Assembly (NCBI GenBank): GCA_947624785.1
Contig: CANQLV010000001.1
Location: forward strand, 186,001-250,000
Length of the DNA: 64,000 bases
Source: Akkermansia muciniphila
GTDB lineage: Bacteria > Verrucomicrobiota > Verrucomicrobiia > Verrucomicrobiales > Akkermansiaceae
Direction of reading: 5' to 3'
This document shows, piece by piece, positions 20,546-30,078 of this stretch. The translations under genes and the position numbers were made by a program. The notes beneath the pieces were generated by a model. The model did no database searches. It saw only the letters and a program-made list of their open reading frames with translations, and was not told the DNA's origin. Numbering within the stretch: the first letter of the stretch is position 1; each line of letters opens with the position of its first letter.

Positions 20546-22600
20546 TTAGAGGCCGATCTTGTTCTGGATAGCTTCAACGGTGTTGTAGCAGTTGGCCTTG
20601 ACGTGGATGAAGATGTCCACGCCGGCTTCCTTGAACGCTTCCACATGGTCGGCCGGATAACCGGCGAGGGCCACCATCATGTCCGGCTTGATTTCCTTGA
20701 GCGCCTTGCAGAAGGCGGGAACGATTTCCGGATAGGTGTCGTCCGTGGAGCAGATTACGCACACGGCGCAGCCGCTTTCCGCAGCCGCCTTCGCCGCGTC
20801 TTCCGGAGTCTGGAAGCCGGACGGGTAAACCACGTCCAGGCCGCCGGCGCGCAGGAAGTCGCGGGAGAAGTCCGCACGGGCCTTGTGCTGGCGCAACGGG
20901 CCCATGTTCGCGAAGAATACCATCGGGCGGGAGCCTTTTTCCTCCACCCAGGCATCAGCCCTGGCAAGCAGGGATTCAAAGCGTTCCGCCAGGCGGCGCT
21001 TCGGCAGGGCTTCCATTTCCAGCGGTTCGCCGCACTTGCAGTCAGCGCCGGCCACGAGGGCCTTGTTGATGAGGCAGGTGGAGAAGCCTTCACTGGCAGC
21101 CTTGCAGGCGGAGTCCACGCTCATTTCCACATCCGGGAGCTGCACGTCCGCATTCTTGCAGCAGCCGTGGCCCTTGGGAGCGGCGCAGGCGGCGCCTTCC
21201 GTCGTTTCCAGCTTCTTTTCCGCCAGGTTGACATACTGGTTGACGCCCACGATGGACTGGCGGCGCTGGTCCGCCAGTTCGTAACGCTTGGCGGCGGTGG
21301 CGTTCACCTTTTTCTGGACGGTGCCGGCCTTGAGCGCCTTGATGATGCCACCTTCCTTTTCAATGCCCTGGAAGACGTCCCAGATTTTCCGGGAGGCTTC
21401 GTCCGTCAGGTTTTCCAGGTACCAGGAACCGCCGGCGGGGTCCACTACCTTGTCCAGGTTGCATTCGCCCAGCAGAATCAGCGGGCAGTTGCGGGCGATG
21501 CGGCGGGAGAATTCGTCCGGCATGCGCACGGCCGCGTCAAAGGGCAGCACATCGATGCTGTCCACGCCGCCCATGATGGCGGAGAAGGCCTGGGCGGAGC
21601 CGCGCAGAAGGTTGACCCACGGGTCCACCTTGGAAAGGGTCCAGAAGGAGGTGCGGGCGTGAAGCTTGATTTTCGCGGCTTCCTCACTGCCGCCGCATTC
21701 CTTCACGATGATGGCCCAGAGTTCGCGCAGGGCGCGGATTTTGGCGATTTCCAGGAACAGGTTGGCTCCAATGGAGACCGTAAAGCGCATGTGCGCGGCG
21801 GCTTCATCCACGGAGATGCCGCGTTCCTCCATGGCGCGCAGGTAGGCCACGGCGGTAGAGAGCATGGCTCCCACTTCTTCAAAGGCGGAAGCGCCGGAGT
21901 CCGCATAAGGCAGTCCGCTGACGCCGATGGTCTGGAAGGCGGGAGCGTTGGCGGCGGCCCATTTGGTCATCACGGCCATCTGGTCATAGTAGGCGCAGAT
22001 GCCCTTCCCCCCGCAGAGGGAGCCCTTCATCACGGCCTTGCCCACGGGGTCGTACAGAACGCCGCCCTTGAGGTCCGCCGTGTTGAATCCGGCGGCCTTG
22101 TACGTGTTCAGGAACATGGAGAAGGTGCCCAGGCCGCAGGAGCCGGGCGTGATGTACACGTGCAGCTTGTCAAGCTGCACGCCCTTGAGAGCGGCATCCC
22201 AGTCGGCCTGCTTGCGCAGCTTCAAGCCGCACTTGCAGTTGAGCTGGACGTTCACGGCGGTCAGGCCGCGGTCCAGGTCGTGCAGCAGCTTGCCGTTGAA
22301 ATCTTCCGGAGTGGAGGCGGGGATGCCCTGGGCAATTTCGCAGGGCTTTTCCATATAGCCCAGGGCGCGCGTTCCGCGGCGGTACGGGAACTGCCCGGCA
22401 GGCATCACGGGAGCGTGTTCATCCCATTTGTTATAGATGGGATGCAGAGTGATTCCCTCCACAAGCTTGGTAAAAAGCTTTTTGTCAAAGTCAGCCCCTT
22501 TCAAGGCAGCGACGGCTGCCTCACGCCATTCGGCGTATGTGGCTGGTGCGAATTCTCCGAAGTCAACCTCCGGAGCCGTTGTTTTGTTTCCCTGTTGCAT
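20546..22600 (-). CDS. mutA: Methylmalonyl-CoA mutase, small subunit
   Basis: A 684-residue non-catalytic partner of MutB, forming the alpha-beta heterodimer. It keeps the fold: [28 protein letters not shown], the barrel segment [27 protein letters not shown], and a C-terminal domain. The equivalent of the cobalt-binding loop reads [16 protein letters not shown], so the DxHxxG motif is absent, as expected for the small subunit. A linker near residue 480 is rich in Cys ([10 protein letters not shown] and later CKCGEP), which is not a standard family feature. It is the first gene of the minus-strand mutA-mutB operon and divergent from the 22.8-kb cassette. Confidence 0.9.
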   Translation of the reverse strand: MQQGNKTTAPEVDFGEFAPATYAEWREAAVAALKGADFDKKLFTKLVEGITLHPIYNKWDEHAPVMPAGQFPYRRGTRALGYMEKPCEIAQGIPASTPEDFNGKLLHDLDRGLTAVNVQLNCKCGLKLRKQADWDAALKGVQLDKLHVYITPGSCGLGTFSMFLNTYKAAGFNTADLKGGVLYDPVGKAVMKGSLCGGKGICAYYDQMAVMTKWAAANAPAFQTIGVSGLPYADSGASAFEEVGAMLSTAVAYLRAMEERGISVDEAAAHMRFTVSIGANLFLEIAKIRALRELWAIIVKECGGSEEAAKIKLHARTSFWTLSKVDPWVNLLRGSAQAFSAIMGGVDSIDVLPFDAAVRMPDEFSRRIARNCPLILLGECNLDKVVDPAGGSWYLENLTDEASRKIWDVFQGIEKEGGIIKALKAGTVQKKVNATAAKRYELADQRRQSIVGVNQYVNLAEKKLETTEGAACAAPKGHGCCKNADVQLPDVEMSVDSACKAASEGFSTCLINKALVAGADCKCGEPLEMEALPKRRLAERFESLLARADAWVEEKGSRPMVFFANMGPLRQHKARADFSRDFLRAGGLDVVYPSGFQTPEDAAKAAAESGCAVCVICSTDDTYPEIVPAFCKALKEIKPDMMVALAGYPADHVEAFKEAGVDIFIHVKANCYNTVEAIQNKIGL

Positions 22601-22804
22601 GGCGAAGTCAATGGGTAAGGCCTAATATGTTGGTTTTTAGTCATGCGCAAACCAGGCCAGATTTAAAGCGCAGCGTTATTTTAGGAAATCAAACTATAAA
22701 GTCCAGCGAGAAAAATACTCCAAGCCCAATGAACGCGAATTTGACACATCACGCGCGGCGAGCTTGCAAAAACGATGTAAATGGCGTAAATACCGGGATT
22801 AAGC

Positions 22805-25426
22805 ATGCCCCCTTCAACTACCGTCAAACTTCCTGCCCAGCTGGTCAGGCAGCTTCACTCCTTCCGCCGCCGCCTCAGAACGGTTAAGATGCTGGAAGCC
22901 GTATGCCTTGCAGGCATTGCCGTGATCCTTTCCTACGTTCTCCTGTACCTCTCCGACAGATTGTGGGAAACGCCCTCCGCCGTGGGCTGGATTCTTTTCT
23001 TCACCGCCGTGGCCGGCCTGGCGGTGTTTATCCCGTGGTGGAGCTTCCGGTGGGTTTGGCAGCGGCGCACGGAGGCCCAATTGGCGCGCCTGATTTCCCG
23101 GACAGACGCGGCCCTGGGGGACCGGCTCCTGGGCGTCATCGAACTGGATTCCGAAAAGTACGGACGCCAGTATAGTTCTGAAAAGCTGAAGGAAGCCGCC
23201 ATGGAACAGGTGGCCCGCGAAGTGTCCGCGCGGGACCTGACGGTGAACATCCCCAGGCCCGGCCACAAGAAACTGTTCGTCCTGCTGGCCATCCTGGCCT
23301 TATGCACGGCGGCCGTATGCCTGGTGAGCCCGGAAGCGGCGGGGAACGCCCTGGAACGCTGGCTCCAACCGTTTGATCCTCCGGAACGCTACACGTTCAC
23401 CCAGCTGGACCCTACGCCGGATTCCCTGGTCATCCCCCTGGGGGAAAGCTACCTGTATGAGCTCAAACTGGCGGACGCCACCAAGTCCCGCCCGCAGACG
23501 GCGGAGTATTTTTTCCGCAACAGGGTGCGCCAGCAGGCCCCCCTGACGGACGGCGCGTATAAAATCCATATTCCCCCCATGCAGCAGGCGGACAGGCTGG
23601 AGTTTTTCTCGGGGGACGTCGCGCGGCGGCTGAAAATCATTCCGAAGGCCCGCCCCTCCCTGCTGGGCGCTACGGCCACCGTGGCCTACCCCGCCTATAT
23701 GGCGCGCCCCGACGGGCAGGAGGCCATGCGCGCGGGCGTCATTTCCGCCCCGGAAGGCTCCACACTGACGTTGAAGGTGGCTGCCTCCCAGAACCTGGAT
23801 TCCGCGGCGGACGCGCAGGGGAAGCCGCTCCGCGTGGAAGGGAGCAGCGTCGTCATTCCGGATATCCGCCTGGAAAAAGACCCCAGGGAAATAGAGCTGG
23901 CCTGGACGGACAGCGACGGCCTGGCGGCCTCCCAGCCCGTGCGGATACGCCTGGAGCCCATTGAGGACAAGCAGCCTTCCATTTACCTGAGAGGCGGTGA
24001 GAATGACCGCTACGTGCTGGAAGACACCAGCATTGAATTGGAGGTGGAGGCGGCGGACGATTTCGGCCTCCGGGAAGTGGGAGTGGAATGGCAGGGTGAG
24101 AAATCCTTTTATGACGATGAGGAAGAGAATGCCGCGGCGGCGCCGGACCCGGCCAAGGCGGGCAAGCCCGTTCCCGGCCTGCGCGGGGAAAAGGTTCTGG
24201 CGGACGGCCATCCCACGCAGACCAGCCTGAAAGGAACGTACCTGTTCCAGGCCAGGGCGTTGAAATTGTCCCCCCAGCGCGTCGTCGTGCGCGGGTTCAC
24301 GCAGGATTACAAGCCCGGGGGAAAGCGCGTTTATTCGGAGCCCATGATCATCTTCGTCCTTTCCAAATCCGAGCACGCCCAGATGATCCGCAATGAACTG
24401 GAACGCATCACCAGCGAACTGGAGGGCATGATCCGCCGCATGGACGCCATGGCGGACGAGGCGAAGCGCCTGAAAGGAATGGAAGGCGGCGAATTGAAAA
24501 AGGCGGAATCCCAGGAACGCCTGCACGCCCTGGCGGATGAAGAACAGACCAACAGGCGCGAATTGAGCGACCTGCTCAACCGCTCGGAGGATCTGTTCAA
24601 GGAGGCCTCCCGCAACCCCCAGATAGACCCCTCCGGCATGAAGGAGTTCATGAAGGGCATCTCCATGCTCAAGCCCATTCCCAGCGGCCCCATGAAGAAG
24701 GCGCAGAAGCAGTTCCGGGATTCCGCCTCCGAGAACCGCTCCGAACAGGAGAGCCGGAAGGACCTGGACGACGGGGAGAGCTCCCATTCGGACGCCACTC
24801 AAGCGCTGAAAGACGCCATGAACCAGCTTTCCAAGTCCGCGCAGGACATGGAGGCCAGCACCTTCGTGGCGCGGCTCAAGCAGGCCGCCGCCAAGGAGGA
24901 TTCCATCGCGAACGCGCTTGCCGGCCAGATCAACATCATTGTGGGCATGACCATGGATGAACTTGACCCCTCCACCAGGCGGGAGATGGAAACCATCGCC
25001 ACCCTTCAAAACGCCTCCACGCAGGATATCGGCTGGATTCTGGAAGACCTCAGCTATTACAAGTCCCGTACCGGGGAACGCATTTACAGCGACCTGTACA
25101 ACCAGATGAACGCCTTCTCCCTCCGCGAGAAGCTGGACCTGGTGCACGGCAACATCCTGAACGCGATTACGGCTCGCTCCATTGACGAGTCCCGCCTGTA
25201 CGCCTCCACCCTGCGCCACTGGGCCAAGCTGATAGACGACTACAAGAAGAGCCGCGGCGGCGGCGGAGGGGGAGGCGGTGGCGGTGAACAGGCCTCCATT
25301 TCCGACGCCGAGTTCGAGTTCATGCTGAAAATCATCCGCATGATCCAGCAGGAACAGGACATCCGCATGCGCACCCGCGCCGCCGAGCAGGAACACCGCA
25401 AATCCCTCACTCCGCCAGCCCCATGA
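22805..25426 (+). CDS. DUF4175-like large membrane-anchored protein
   Basis: An 873-residue protein with two N-terminal membrane helices (about 29-51 and 62-83), then TEAQLARLISRTDAALGDRLLGVIEL, a third hydrophobic segment (about 158-178, LFVLLAILALCTAAVCLV), and a large region expected outside the membrane. The middle (about 180-520) is beta-rich and repeats a pattern ending PVRIRLEPIEDKQPSI. From about 525 there is a long charged helical or coiled-coil portion (ELERITSELEGMIRRMDAMADEAKRLK). A run of ten Gly precedes the C-terminal helix. The architecture matches DUF4175-type proteins common in Verrucomicrobia and Planctomycetes; the function is unknown. It is the first gene of a five-gene plus-strand cassette and ends in ATGA overlap with the next gene. 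Confidence 0.7.
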   Translation: MPPSTTVKLPAQLVRQLHSFRRRLRTVKMLEAVCLAGIAVILSYVLLYLSDRLWETPSAVGWILFFTAVAGLAVFIPWWSFRWVWQRRTEAQLARLISRTDAALGDRLLGVIELDSEKYGRQYSSEKLKEAAMEQVAREVSARDLTVNIPRPGHKKLFVLLAILALCTAAVCLVSPEAAGNALERWLQPFDPPERYTFTQLDPTPDSLVIPLGESYLYELKLADATKSRPQTAEYFFRNRVRQQAPLTDGAYKIHIPPMQQADRLEFFSGDVARRLKIIPKARPSLLGATATVAYPAYMARPDGQEAMRAGVISAPEGSTLTLKVAASQNLDSAADAQGKPLRVEGSSVVIPDIRLEKDPREIELAWTDSDGLAASQPVRIRLEPIEDKQPSIYLRGGENDRYVLEDTSIELEVEAADDFGLREVGVEWQGEKSFYDDEEENAAAAPDPAKAGKPVPGLRGEKVLADGHPTQTSLKGTYLFQARALKLSPQRVVVRGFTQDYKPGGKRVYSEPMIIFVLSKSEHAQMIRNELERITSELEGMIRRMDAMADEAKRLKGMEGGELKKAESQERLHALADEEQTNRRELSDLLNRSEDLFKEASRNPQIDPSGMKEFMKGISMLKPIPSGPMKKAQKQFRDSASENRSEQESRKDLDDGESSHSDATQALKDAMNQLSKSAQDMEASTFVARLKQAAAKEDSIANALAGQINIIVGMTMDELDPSTRREMETIATLQNASTQDIGWILEDLSYYKSRTGERIYSDLYNQMNAFSLREKLDLVHGNILNAITARSIDESRLYASTLRHWAKLIDDYKKSRGGGGGGGGGGEQASISDAEFEFMLKIIRMIQQEQDIRMRTRAAEQEHRKSLTPPAP

Positions 25427-26088
25427 ATACCGTGAACCTTTCCACCCTGATTCTGGCGCTTTCCCTGCCCTGCGCCGCCGTTCCGGAGCCCGCTCCGGAA
25501 TATTCCGCCAAGCACAAGGAAACGGCCTCCAAGCTGGCCGGCCAGCAGGATGAACTCCAGGCGGACACCTCCGACCTCATCCTGGGAGAAACCAATGAGA
25601 ATGTGGTGGAACTGCTGAAAAAGTGCCGCCATGCCATGAATGACGCCGTGGACCTGCTGGAGGTTTACAATACGGGCGGCCAGACGCTGGCCGCCCAGTC
25701 GGACGTGATTGAGCTGATCTACCAGGCAGCCAAGGCCAAGATGACCGGAGCCGGCGGACAGCCCAAGCCCGGAGGACAGGCCCTGATGGACATGCTGCGC
25801 CAGCTGTTGGGCATGGACAACGATTCCCAGTCCGCGGAACGGCAGGACGGGGAGGGAGAAGGCGAAGGAGAAGGACAGAACGGCTCCCAGAGGGGCAAGG
25901 GAAACAATCCCGGACACGGCGCGGACGGAAAATCCAATATGGCCTCCACCCAGGAGAAGGGCGTTTCCAATCCGGACATGGCTACAGAAACACGCTCCGT
26001 CCCCAAATCCACCGGCATGTCCGCGGACGACATGCCTTCCGAATTCCGCAAGGCGCTGGACGCCTACAACAAAACCCTTCAGAAGTAA
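25423..26088 (+). CDS. Small exported protein, unknown function
   Basis: A 221-residue protein beginning with a probable signal peptide (MNTVNLSTLILALSLPCAAVPEP). Residues about 28-105 look helical (SAKHKETASKLAGQQDELQAD, then NVVELLKKCRHAMNDAVDLLEV). A low-complexity, Gly/Glu/Gln-rich linker follows (GEGEGEGEGQNGSQRGKGN), and a short C-terminal helix around EFRKALDAYNKTL. The helical part echoes the coiled-coil portion of the preceding gene, so the two products may contact each other; this is inference. The ATGA overlap shows tight coupling with that gene. No homologous family is recognised. Confidence 0.6.
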   Translation: MNTVNLSTLILALSLPCAAVPEPAPEYSAKHKETASKLAGQQDELQADTSDLILGETNENVVELLKKCRHAMNDAVDLLEVYNTGGQTLAAQSDVIELIYQAAKAKMTGAGGQPKPGGQALMDMLRQLLGMDNDSQSAERQDGEGEGEGEGQNGSQRGKGNNPGHGADGKSNMASTQEKGVSNPDMATETRSVPKSTGMSADDMPSEFRKALDAYNKTLQK

Positions 26089-26147
26089 ACATGCACGCCC
26101 GCCGGACGGCTCCCGTCCGCGAATGAATAATAGCTCCCTTCCTCCCC

Positions 26148-27149
26148 ATGAAAAAGGCCCCCATCCTCCTTACCGTTCTTCTCTCCTGCTGCATGGCGGC
26201 CGCGCCGCAGAACGCCGCAGCCCAATCCACCCTGAGAACGTCTTCCCCCGTGCCGCCCCAGGTGGAGCTGATGTACGTGAAGGGGCTCCGTTACCTCCAG
26301 AACGCCCAGAAGACGGACGGAACCTATGATGGCACCTACGGGCAGGAGCCCGGCATCATCGGCTTCTGCCTCATGTCCGTGCTGGCCCACGGGGACGACC
26401 CGAACACGGGTCCGTACGCCACCATGGTGCGCCGCTGCGTGAATTACATCCTTTCCAAGCAGAACAGGGGGTCCGGCTACATCGGGGATTCCATGTACAA
26501 CCACGGCTTCGCCACCCTGGCGCTGGCGGAGGCCTACGGCATGGTGAGGGACGACCGCATAGGCCCCGCCCTCCGGAAGGCCGTGGCCCTGACGCTGACC
26601 GCCCAGAAGAAGAACAAGACGGGAGGCTGGCGCTATTCCCCGGAGTCCACAGATGCGGACAGCACGGTGACCGGCTGCCAGATCGTCTCCCTGTTCGCGG
26701 CGCGCAACGCGGGCATTCCCGTGCCGGACGAGGCCTTTGAACGCGGCCTCAAGTACATGGCCTCCTGCCGTGACAAGAAAGGCGCCTACGGCTATACCGG
26801 CCCGGCGGGCCCCCGCGTCACCCTCACGGCCATCGGCTCCCTGACGCTGTCCCTGGCGCGCCTCAAAACGGACCCGTCCTTCAAGGATTCCCTGGCCTAC
26901 CTGAAAAAGAACCTGAATTACCGGGATTCCTCCTACCCGTTCTATTTTGAGTATTACATGTCCCAGGCCCTGTTCCATGCGGACCAAGAGGTGTGGAAGG
27001 AATGGAATTACAAGAACATGCGCTACCTGGGCGCCTCCCAGGCACCCAACGGCTCCTGGCTCTCAGACAATTCCGCAGCGTATTCCACCTCAGCGGCATT
27101 GCTTTCCCTGGCGCTCAATTACAGATTTCTACCCATCTATGAACAATAG
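26148..27149 (+). CDS. Exported prenyltransferase/squalene-oxidase-repeat-like protein
   Basis: A 333-residue protein with a signal peptide (ends near AAAQS). The rest is built of alpha-alpha barrel repeats like those of terpene cyclases and prenyltransferases: GLRYLQNAQKTDGTY, CVNYILSKQNRGSGYIGDSMYNHGFATLALAEAYG, GLKYMASCRDKKGAYGY and the closing QAPNGSWLSDNSAAYSTSAALLSLALNY. The QW-like GxW positions are present, but the catalytic DxDD motif of squalene-hopene cyclases is not seen, so a structural or binding role is as likely as catalysis. It is third in the cassette, 59 bp after the small exported protein; its end overlaps the next gene by 11 bp. Confidence 0.75.
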   Translation: MKKAPILLTVLLSCCMAAAPQNAAAQSTLRTSSPVPPQVELMYVKGLRYLQNAQKTDGTYDGTYGQEPGIIGFCLMSVLAHGDDPNTGPYATMVRRCVNYILSKQNRGSGYIGDSMYNHGFATLALAEAYGMVRDDRIGPALRKAVALTLTAQKKNKTGGWRYSPESTDADSTVTGCQIVSLFAARNAGIPVPDEAFERGLKYMASCRDKKGAYGYTGPAGPRVTLTAIGSLTLSLARLKTDPSFKDSLAYLKKNLNYRDSSYPFYFEYYMSQALFHADQEVWKEWNYKNMRYLGASQAPNGSWLSDNSAAYSTSAALLSLALNYRFLPIYEQ

Positions 27150-28581
27150 AATCCGCCTTTCCCTCCTGCTGGCTCCGGCCTGCCTGCTGACCGCCTGGGC
27201 CAATTCCGTCGTGGACGTGGTCACGGACAGCAATTACCGCCTCCGCGGGGAAATCGTCTCCTACGGCAAACAGGGCATCGTCATCAAGCACCCGGCCATG
27301 CGCCAGAATGCGGTCATCCTCCCGTCGGAAATCCGCGCGCTTTATTTCACAGGCACCTCCTCCCCGGACCTGCGCGCCAGGGACAAGATTTTCATGGCTA
27401 CCGGGCACCGGGACATCATCCCGTGCAACATCATTTCCATCACGCAGGACAAGGTGCAGTACCGGGACATGCTGGGCAACGAGCGTTCCATCCCCCGCGA
27501 TCAGGTGGCCGGCTTCCGGCTGAATACGCTCCAGGAAAAGGGCTTCTGGCAGGAACCCCTGATTTTCGACAACAGCTGGGTTTATTCCGGCAACCGGGAG
27601 GACGATTACCGCACCCAGTCCGGAAGAAAACTGATGAACGCCCTGAAACCGAAAATCCAGGGGGACAAGTACCAGTACCGGCTGGGCAACAGCGATTACC
27701 CCACCTGGATTCCCCTGTACAAGAACATCGGCCTGGACCCCTCCTCCTTTACCTTCCGCACCACCATGACGATGGAGGGCAACAACGACCGCGCCGGCAT
27801 TGTCTTCTGCTTCGGAGGGAATGAGAACATTCCCTTCCGGTCCAATTCCGGCAGCAGCCTGAACAGGCTCATGCTCAGCATCGCCCCCGGAAAATGCACC
27901 CTTCTCCGGGAACAGAAGTCCGGCATTATCGTGCTGGGGGAGGTGGACATCCCCACTCCTACCCTGACGGAAGGCGTGGACATCAGGCTGACGGCCTCCC
28001 GCCAGGGAGAGAACGAGCAGGTTTACGAGCTGCTGGTGGGAGACCTGCCGCCCAAGTTGATGACGGACCCCAGCCCCCCGGAACAGCCGTTGCAGGGGGA
28101 CGCCTTCGGCCTCCAGATGGAAGGGCACGTCTCCCTGGCCATCAGCAGGCTGGCCCTTTCCTCCATCACCCTGAGCGCCAAGTCCGTGACCAAGAACGGA
28201 AACGCCGCAACGGATCTTGTCCTGACGAAGGAGGAGGACGCCATTCCCGGTTCCATCAGCGGCTACAACAGCAGGAACAAGACGCTGACGCTTTCCACGG
28301 ACAAGGAATATCCGGGCATTCCCCGGGAACTTTCCATCCCCGCCAAGTACCTGGATACCGTCTTTTTCGCGGAACAGGACAAGAAGAACGATTCCCGCTC
28401 TGCGGCATGCCACAGCATTCTGATGAAGGACGGCTCCCGCCTGCACGGCAACATCCTGAGCATGGATTCCCTGAGAATCGTCCTGCGGCATCCGCAGCTC
28501 GGGCAGATTTCCCTGCCCCTGAAAAACATCACCCGCGTGGAGTTCCTGAATTCCGCACAGCCATCCCGCTCCACTCCCTGA
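27139..28581 (+). CDS. Exported beta-repeat protein, paralogue of next gene
   Basis: Starting at ATG 27139, inside the end of the previous gene, this is a 480-residue protein with a signal peptide (MNNRIRLSLLLAPACLLTAW). It opens with a roughly 50-residue unit (VDVVTDSNYRLRGEIVSYGKQG) ending in PSEIRALYFTG, and closes with a second such unit (ILMKDGSRLHGNILSMDSLR) ending in PLKNITRVEFLN. The central part (about 150-330) resembles a concanavalin-like lectin sandwich, for example SFTFRTTMTMEGNNDRAGIVF, but this is uncertain. The next gene has the same arrangement. No catalytic residues are evident. A cell-envelope location is inferred from the signal peptide. Confidence 0.6.
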   Translation: MNNRIRLSLLLAPACLLTAWANSVVDVVTDSNYRLRGEIVSYGKQGIVIKHPAMRQNAVILPSEIRALYFTGTSSPDLRARDKIFMATGHRDIIPCNIISITQDKVQYRDMLGNERSIPRDQVAGFRLNTLQEKGFWQEPLIFDNSWVYSGNREDDYRTQSGRKLMNALKPKIQGDKYQYRLGNSDYPTWIPLYKNIGLDPSSFTFRTTMTMEGNNDRAGIVFCFGGNENIPFRSNSGSSLNRLMLSIAPGKCTLLREQKSGIIVLGEVDIPTPTLTEGVDIRLTASRQGENEQVYELLVGDLPPKLMTDPSPPEQPLQGDAFGLQMEGHVSLAISRLALSSITLSAKSVTKNGNAATDLVLTKEEDAIPGSISGYNSRNKTLTLSTDKEYPGIPRELSIPAKYLDTVFFAEQDKKNDSRSAACHSILMKDGSRLHGNILSMDSLRIVLRHPQLGQISLPLKNITRVEFLNSAQPSRSTP

Positions 28582-28591
28582 TATATCCGCC

Positions 28592-30019
28592 ATGAAACAA
28601 GCAACAACGCTTTTCCTGGGCGCCTGCGTCCTGCTGGCCGCCGCCCATCTGCCCGCCGCACGGGCGGAAGGGGTCATTACGCTTAAATCCGGAGAAAAAC
28701 TGCCGGGCAGCCTGGACACGCTGGACAGCCCGTACCTGAAAGTCCGCTCCAGCATTCTTTCCAGGCCCGTGGACGTCAGCCTGGAGGAGCTTGACGAGCT
28801 GGTTTCTTCCCGTCCGCTGGAGATACCGGAGCAGTTTTCCGTCATCAGGCTCTCCAACGGGGACGAGTTTTACGGCACCCTGAAGGCGCTGGATACGGAG
28901 AGCCTTCAACTGCAAACCTCCTGGGGCGGCCTGCTTCCCGTGGACCGGAAGTACGTGCGGCACATCGGGTTCGACTCCCAGAAAGCCTACCTGCGCAACG
29001 CGACGGAATCCCTCCAGGGCTGGAAGTCCTCCGCCAACAGCATGCTCCCGGAATGCCGCAACGGGTACTGGATCATGCGCGGCTCCAACAATACGGAGCT
29101 GCAAACCTCCTTTCCCATGCCGTCCCGCCTCCATGTGCAGTTCTCCCTTTACCATACCAATACGTTCCGGATCAATCTCTCCCTCTGGCAGGACTCCTAT
29201 TCCAGAAGCAGCATTGACCTGGGCCTCTCCCTGGAAAAGGCGGAGCTCTCCAAGAACAGTTCCGGCCAGTACCGGACGCTGGGCAGGGTCAAAAGGAACA
29301 CGGAGCGGAACTGGTATGCCGACAAGAGCGTCAAGCGTTCCGACGTTCATTTTTACGCCGACCCGGAAAAAGGCAATTACTACCTGTACGTCAACGGAGA
29401 ACAGGTTGGCCGGTGGGAAGAGGTCAAGGACATGGACAATATCTTTGAGAATGAAAGCGGGGACGATGAGGAAGAAGACAGGGAGGCCTCCAAAAAGCAT
29501 GAATTCAAACCGGGCAATACCCTTGCCTTAAGCGGTTACGACGGCTTGAACATGGCCGTGTTCAACCTGAACGTGTTTGACTGGAACGGCGCCCTCCCCC
29601 ACCTGGCGGAGGAACAGGACATCATTTCCAGGTACGACACGGACGCCCCCAGGGACAAGGCCCTGCTGGTGAACGGAGACGTGCTCCGGGGAGCCATTTC
29701 CCTCCAGGAAAACGGCTCCATCCGCATCAAGTCGGACCACTATGACGTGACCATCCCCACCGCCAAGGTGCGCGCCCTGGACCAGAAAAGCCAGGAGGAG
29801 AAGAAACTGCCGGAGGACGGCGCGGACACCCGCATTTTCCTGACGGACCAGAGCATCCTTTCCCTGAACCTGGAGACCCTCAGGGACGGCTTCATGGAAG
29901 GGCGTTCCGCGGCGCTGGGAAAAGTCAGAATCCCGCTGAAATCCATCCGGAAAGTCCAGTTCAACCTGCAAAGCCCGGAACTCCGGAAGCAGAGGGAGAC
30001 GCCGTTCCGGAGCAGGTAA
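28592..30019 (+). CDS. Exported beta-repeat protein, paralogue of preceding gene
   Basis: A 475-residue protein with a signal peptide (MKQATTLFLGACVLLAAAHL, cleavage after AARA). Four copies of a roughly 50-residue unit can be picked out: two at the start (ITLKSGEKLPGSLDTLDS and IRLSNGDEFYGTLKALDT) and two at the end (LLVNGDVLRGAISLQENG and IFLTDQSILSLNLETLRDG). Each closes in a hydrophobic patch such as PLKSIRKVQFN. Between them is a lectin-sandwich-like stretch around QFSLYHTNTFRINLSLW and an acidic loop (ESGDDEEEDREASKK). It is the last gene of the cassette, 10 bp after its paralogue and convergent with proC. Function unknown. Confidence 0.6.
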   Translation: MKQATTLFLGACVLLAAAHLPAARAEGVITLKSGEKLPGSLDTLDSPYLKVRSSILSRPVDVSLEELDELVSSRPLEIPEQFSVIRLSNGDEFYGTLKALDTESLQLQTSWGGLLPVDRKYVRHIGFDSQKAYLRNATESLQGWKSSANSMLPECRNGYWIMRGSNNTELQTSFPMPSRLHVQFSLYHTNTFRINLSLWQDSYSRSSIDLGLSLEKAELSKNSSGQYRTLGRVKRNTERNWYADKSVKRSDVHFYADPEKGNYYLYVNGEQVGRWEEVKDMDNIFENESGDDEEEDREASKKHEFKPGNTLALSGYDGLNMAVFNLNVFDWNGALPHLAEEQDIISRYDTDAPRDKALLVNGDVLRGAISLQENGSIRIKSDHYDVTIPTAKVRALDQKSQEEKKLPEDGADTRIFLTDQSILSLNLETLRDGFMEGRSAALGKVRIPLKSIRKVQFNLQSPELRKQRETPFRSR

Positions 30020-30078
30020 AGGCGCACCGCACGCGTTTTAGCCAATCCGGTTTCCGGGAGCGTTTAAGAGCGTATGCG

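Noticed and set aside
22601..22804. Cobalamin riboswitch before mutA
   Set aside because: No B12-box-like sequence was seen in the 204-bp divergent region.
23300..25396. 698-codon minus-strand open frame
   Set aside because: Antisense to the DUF4175-like gene.
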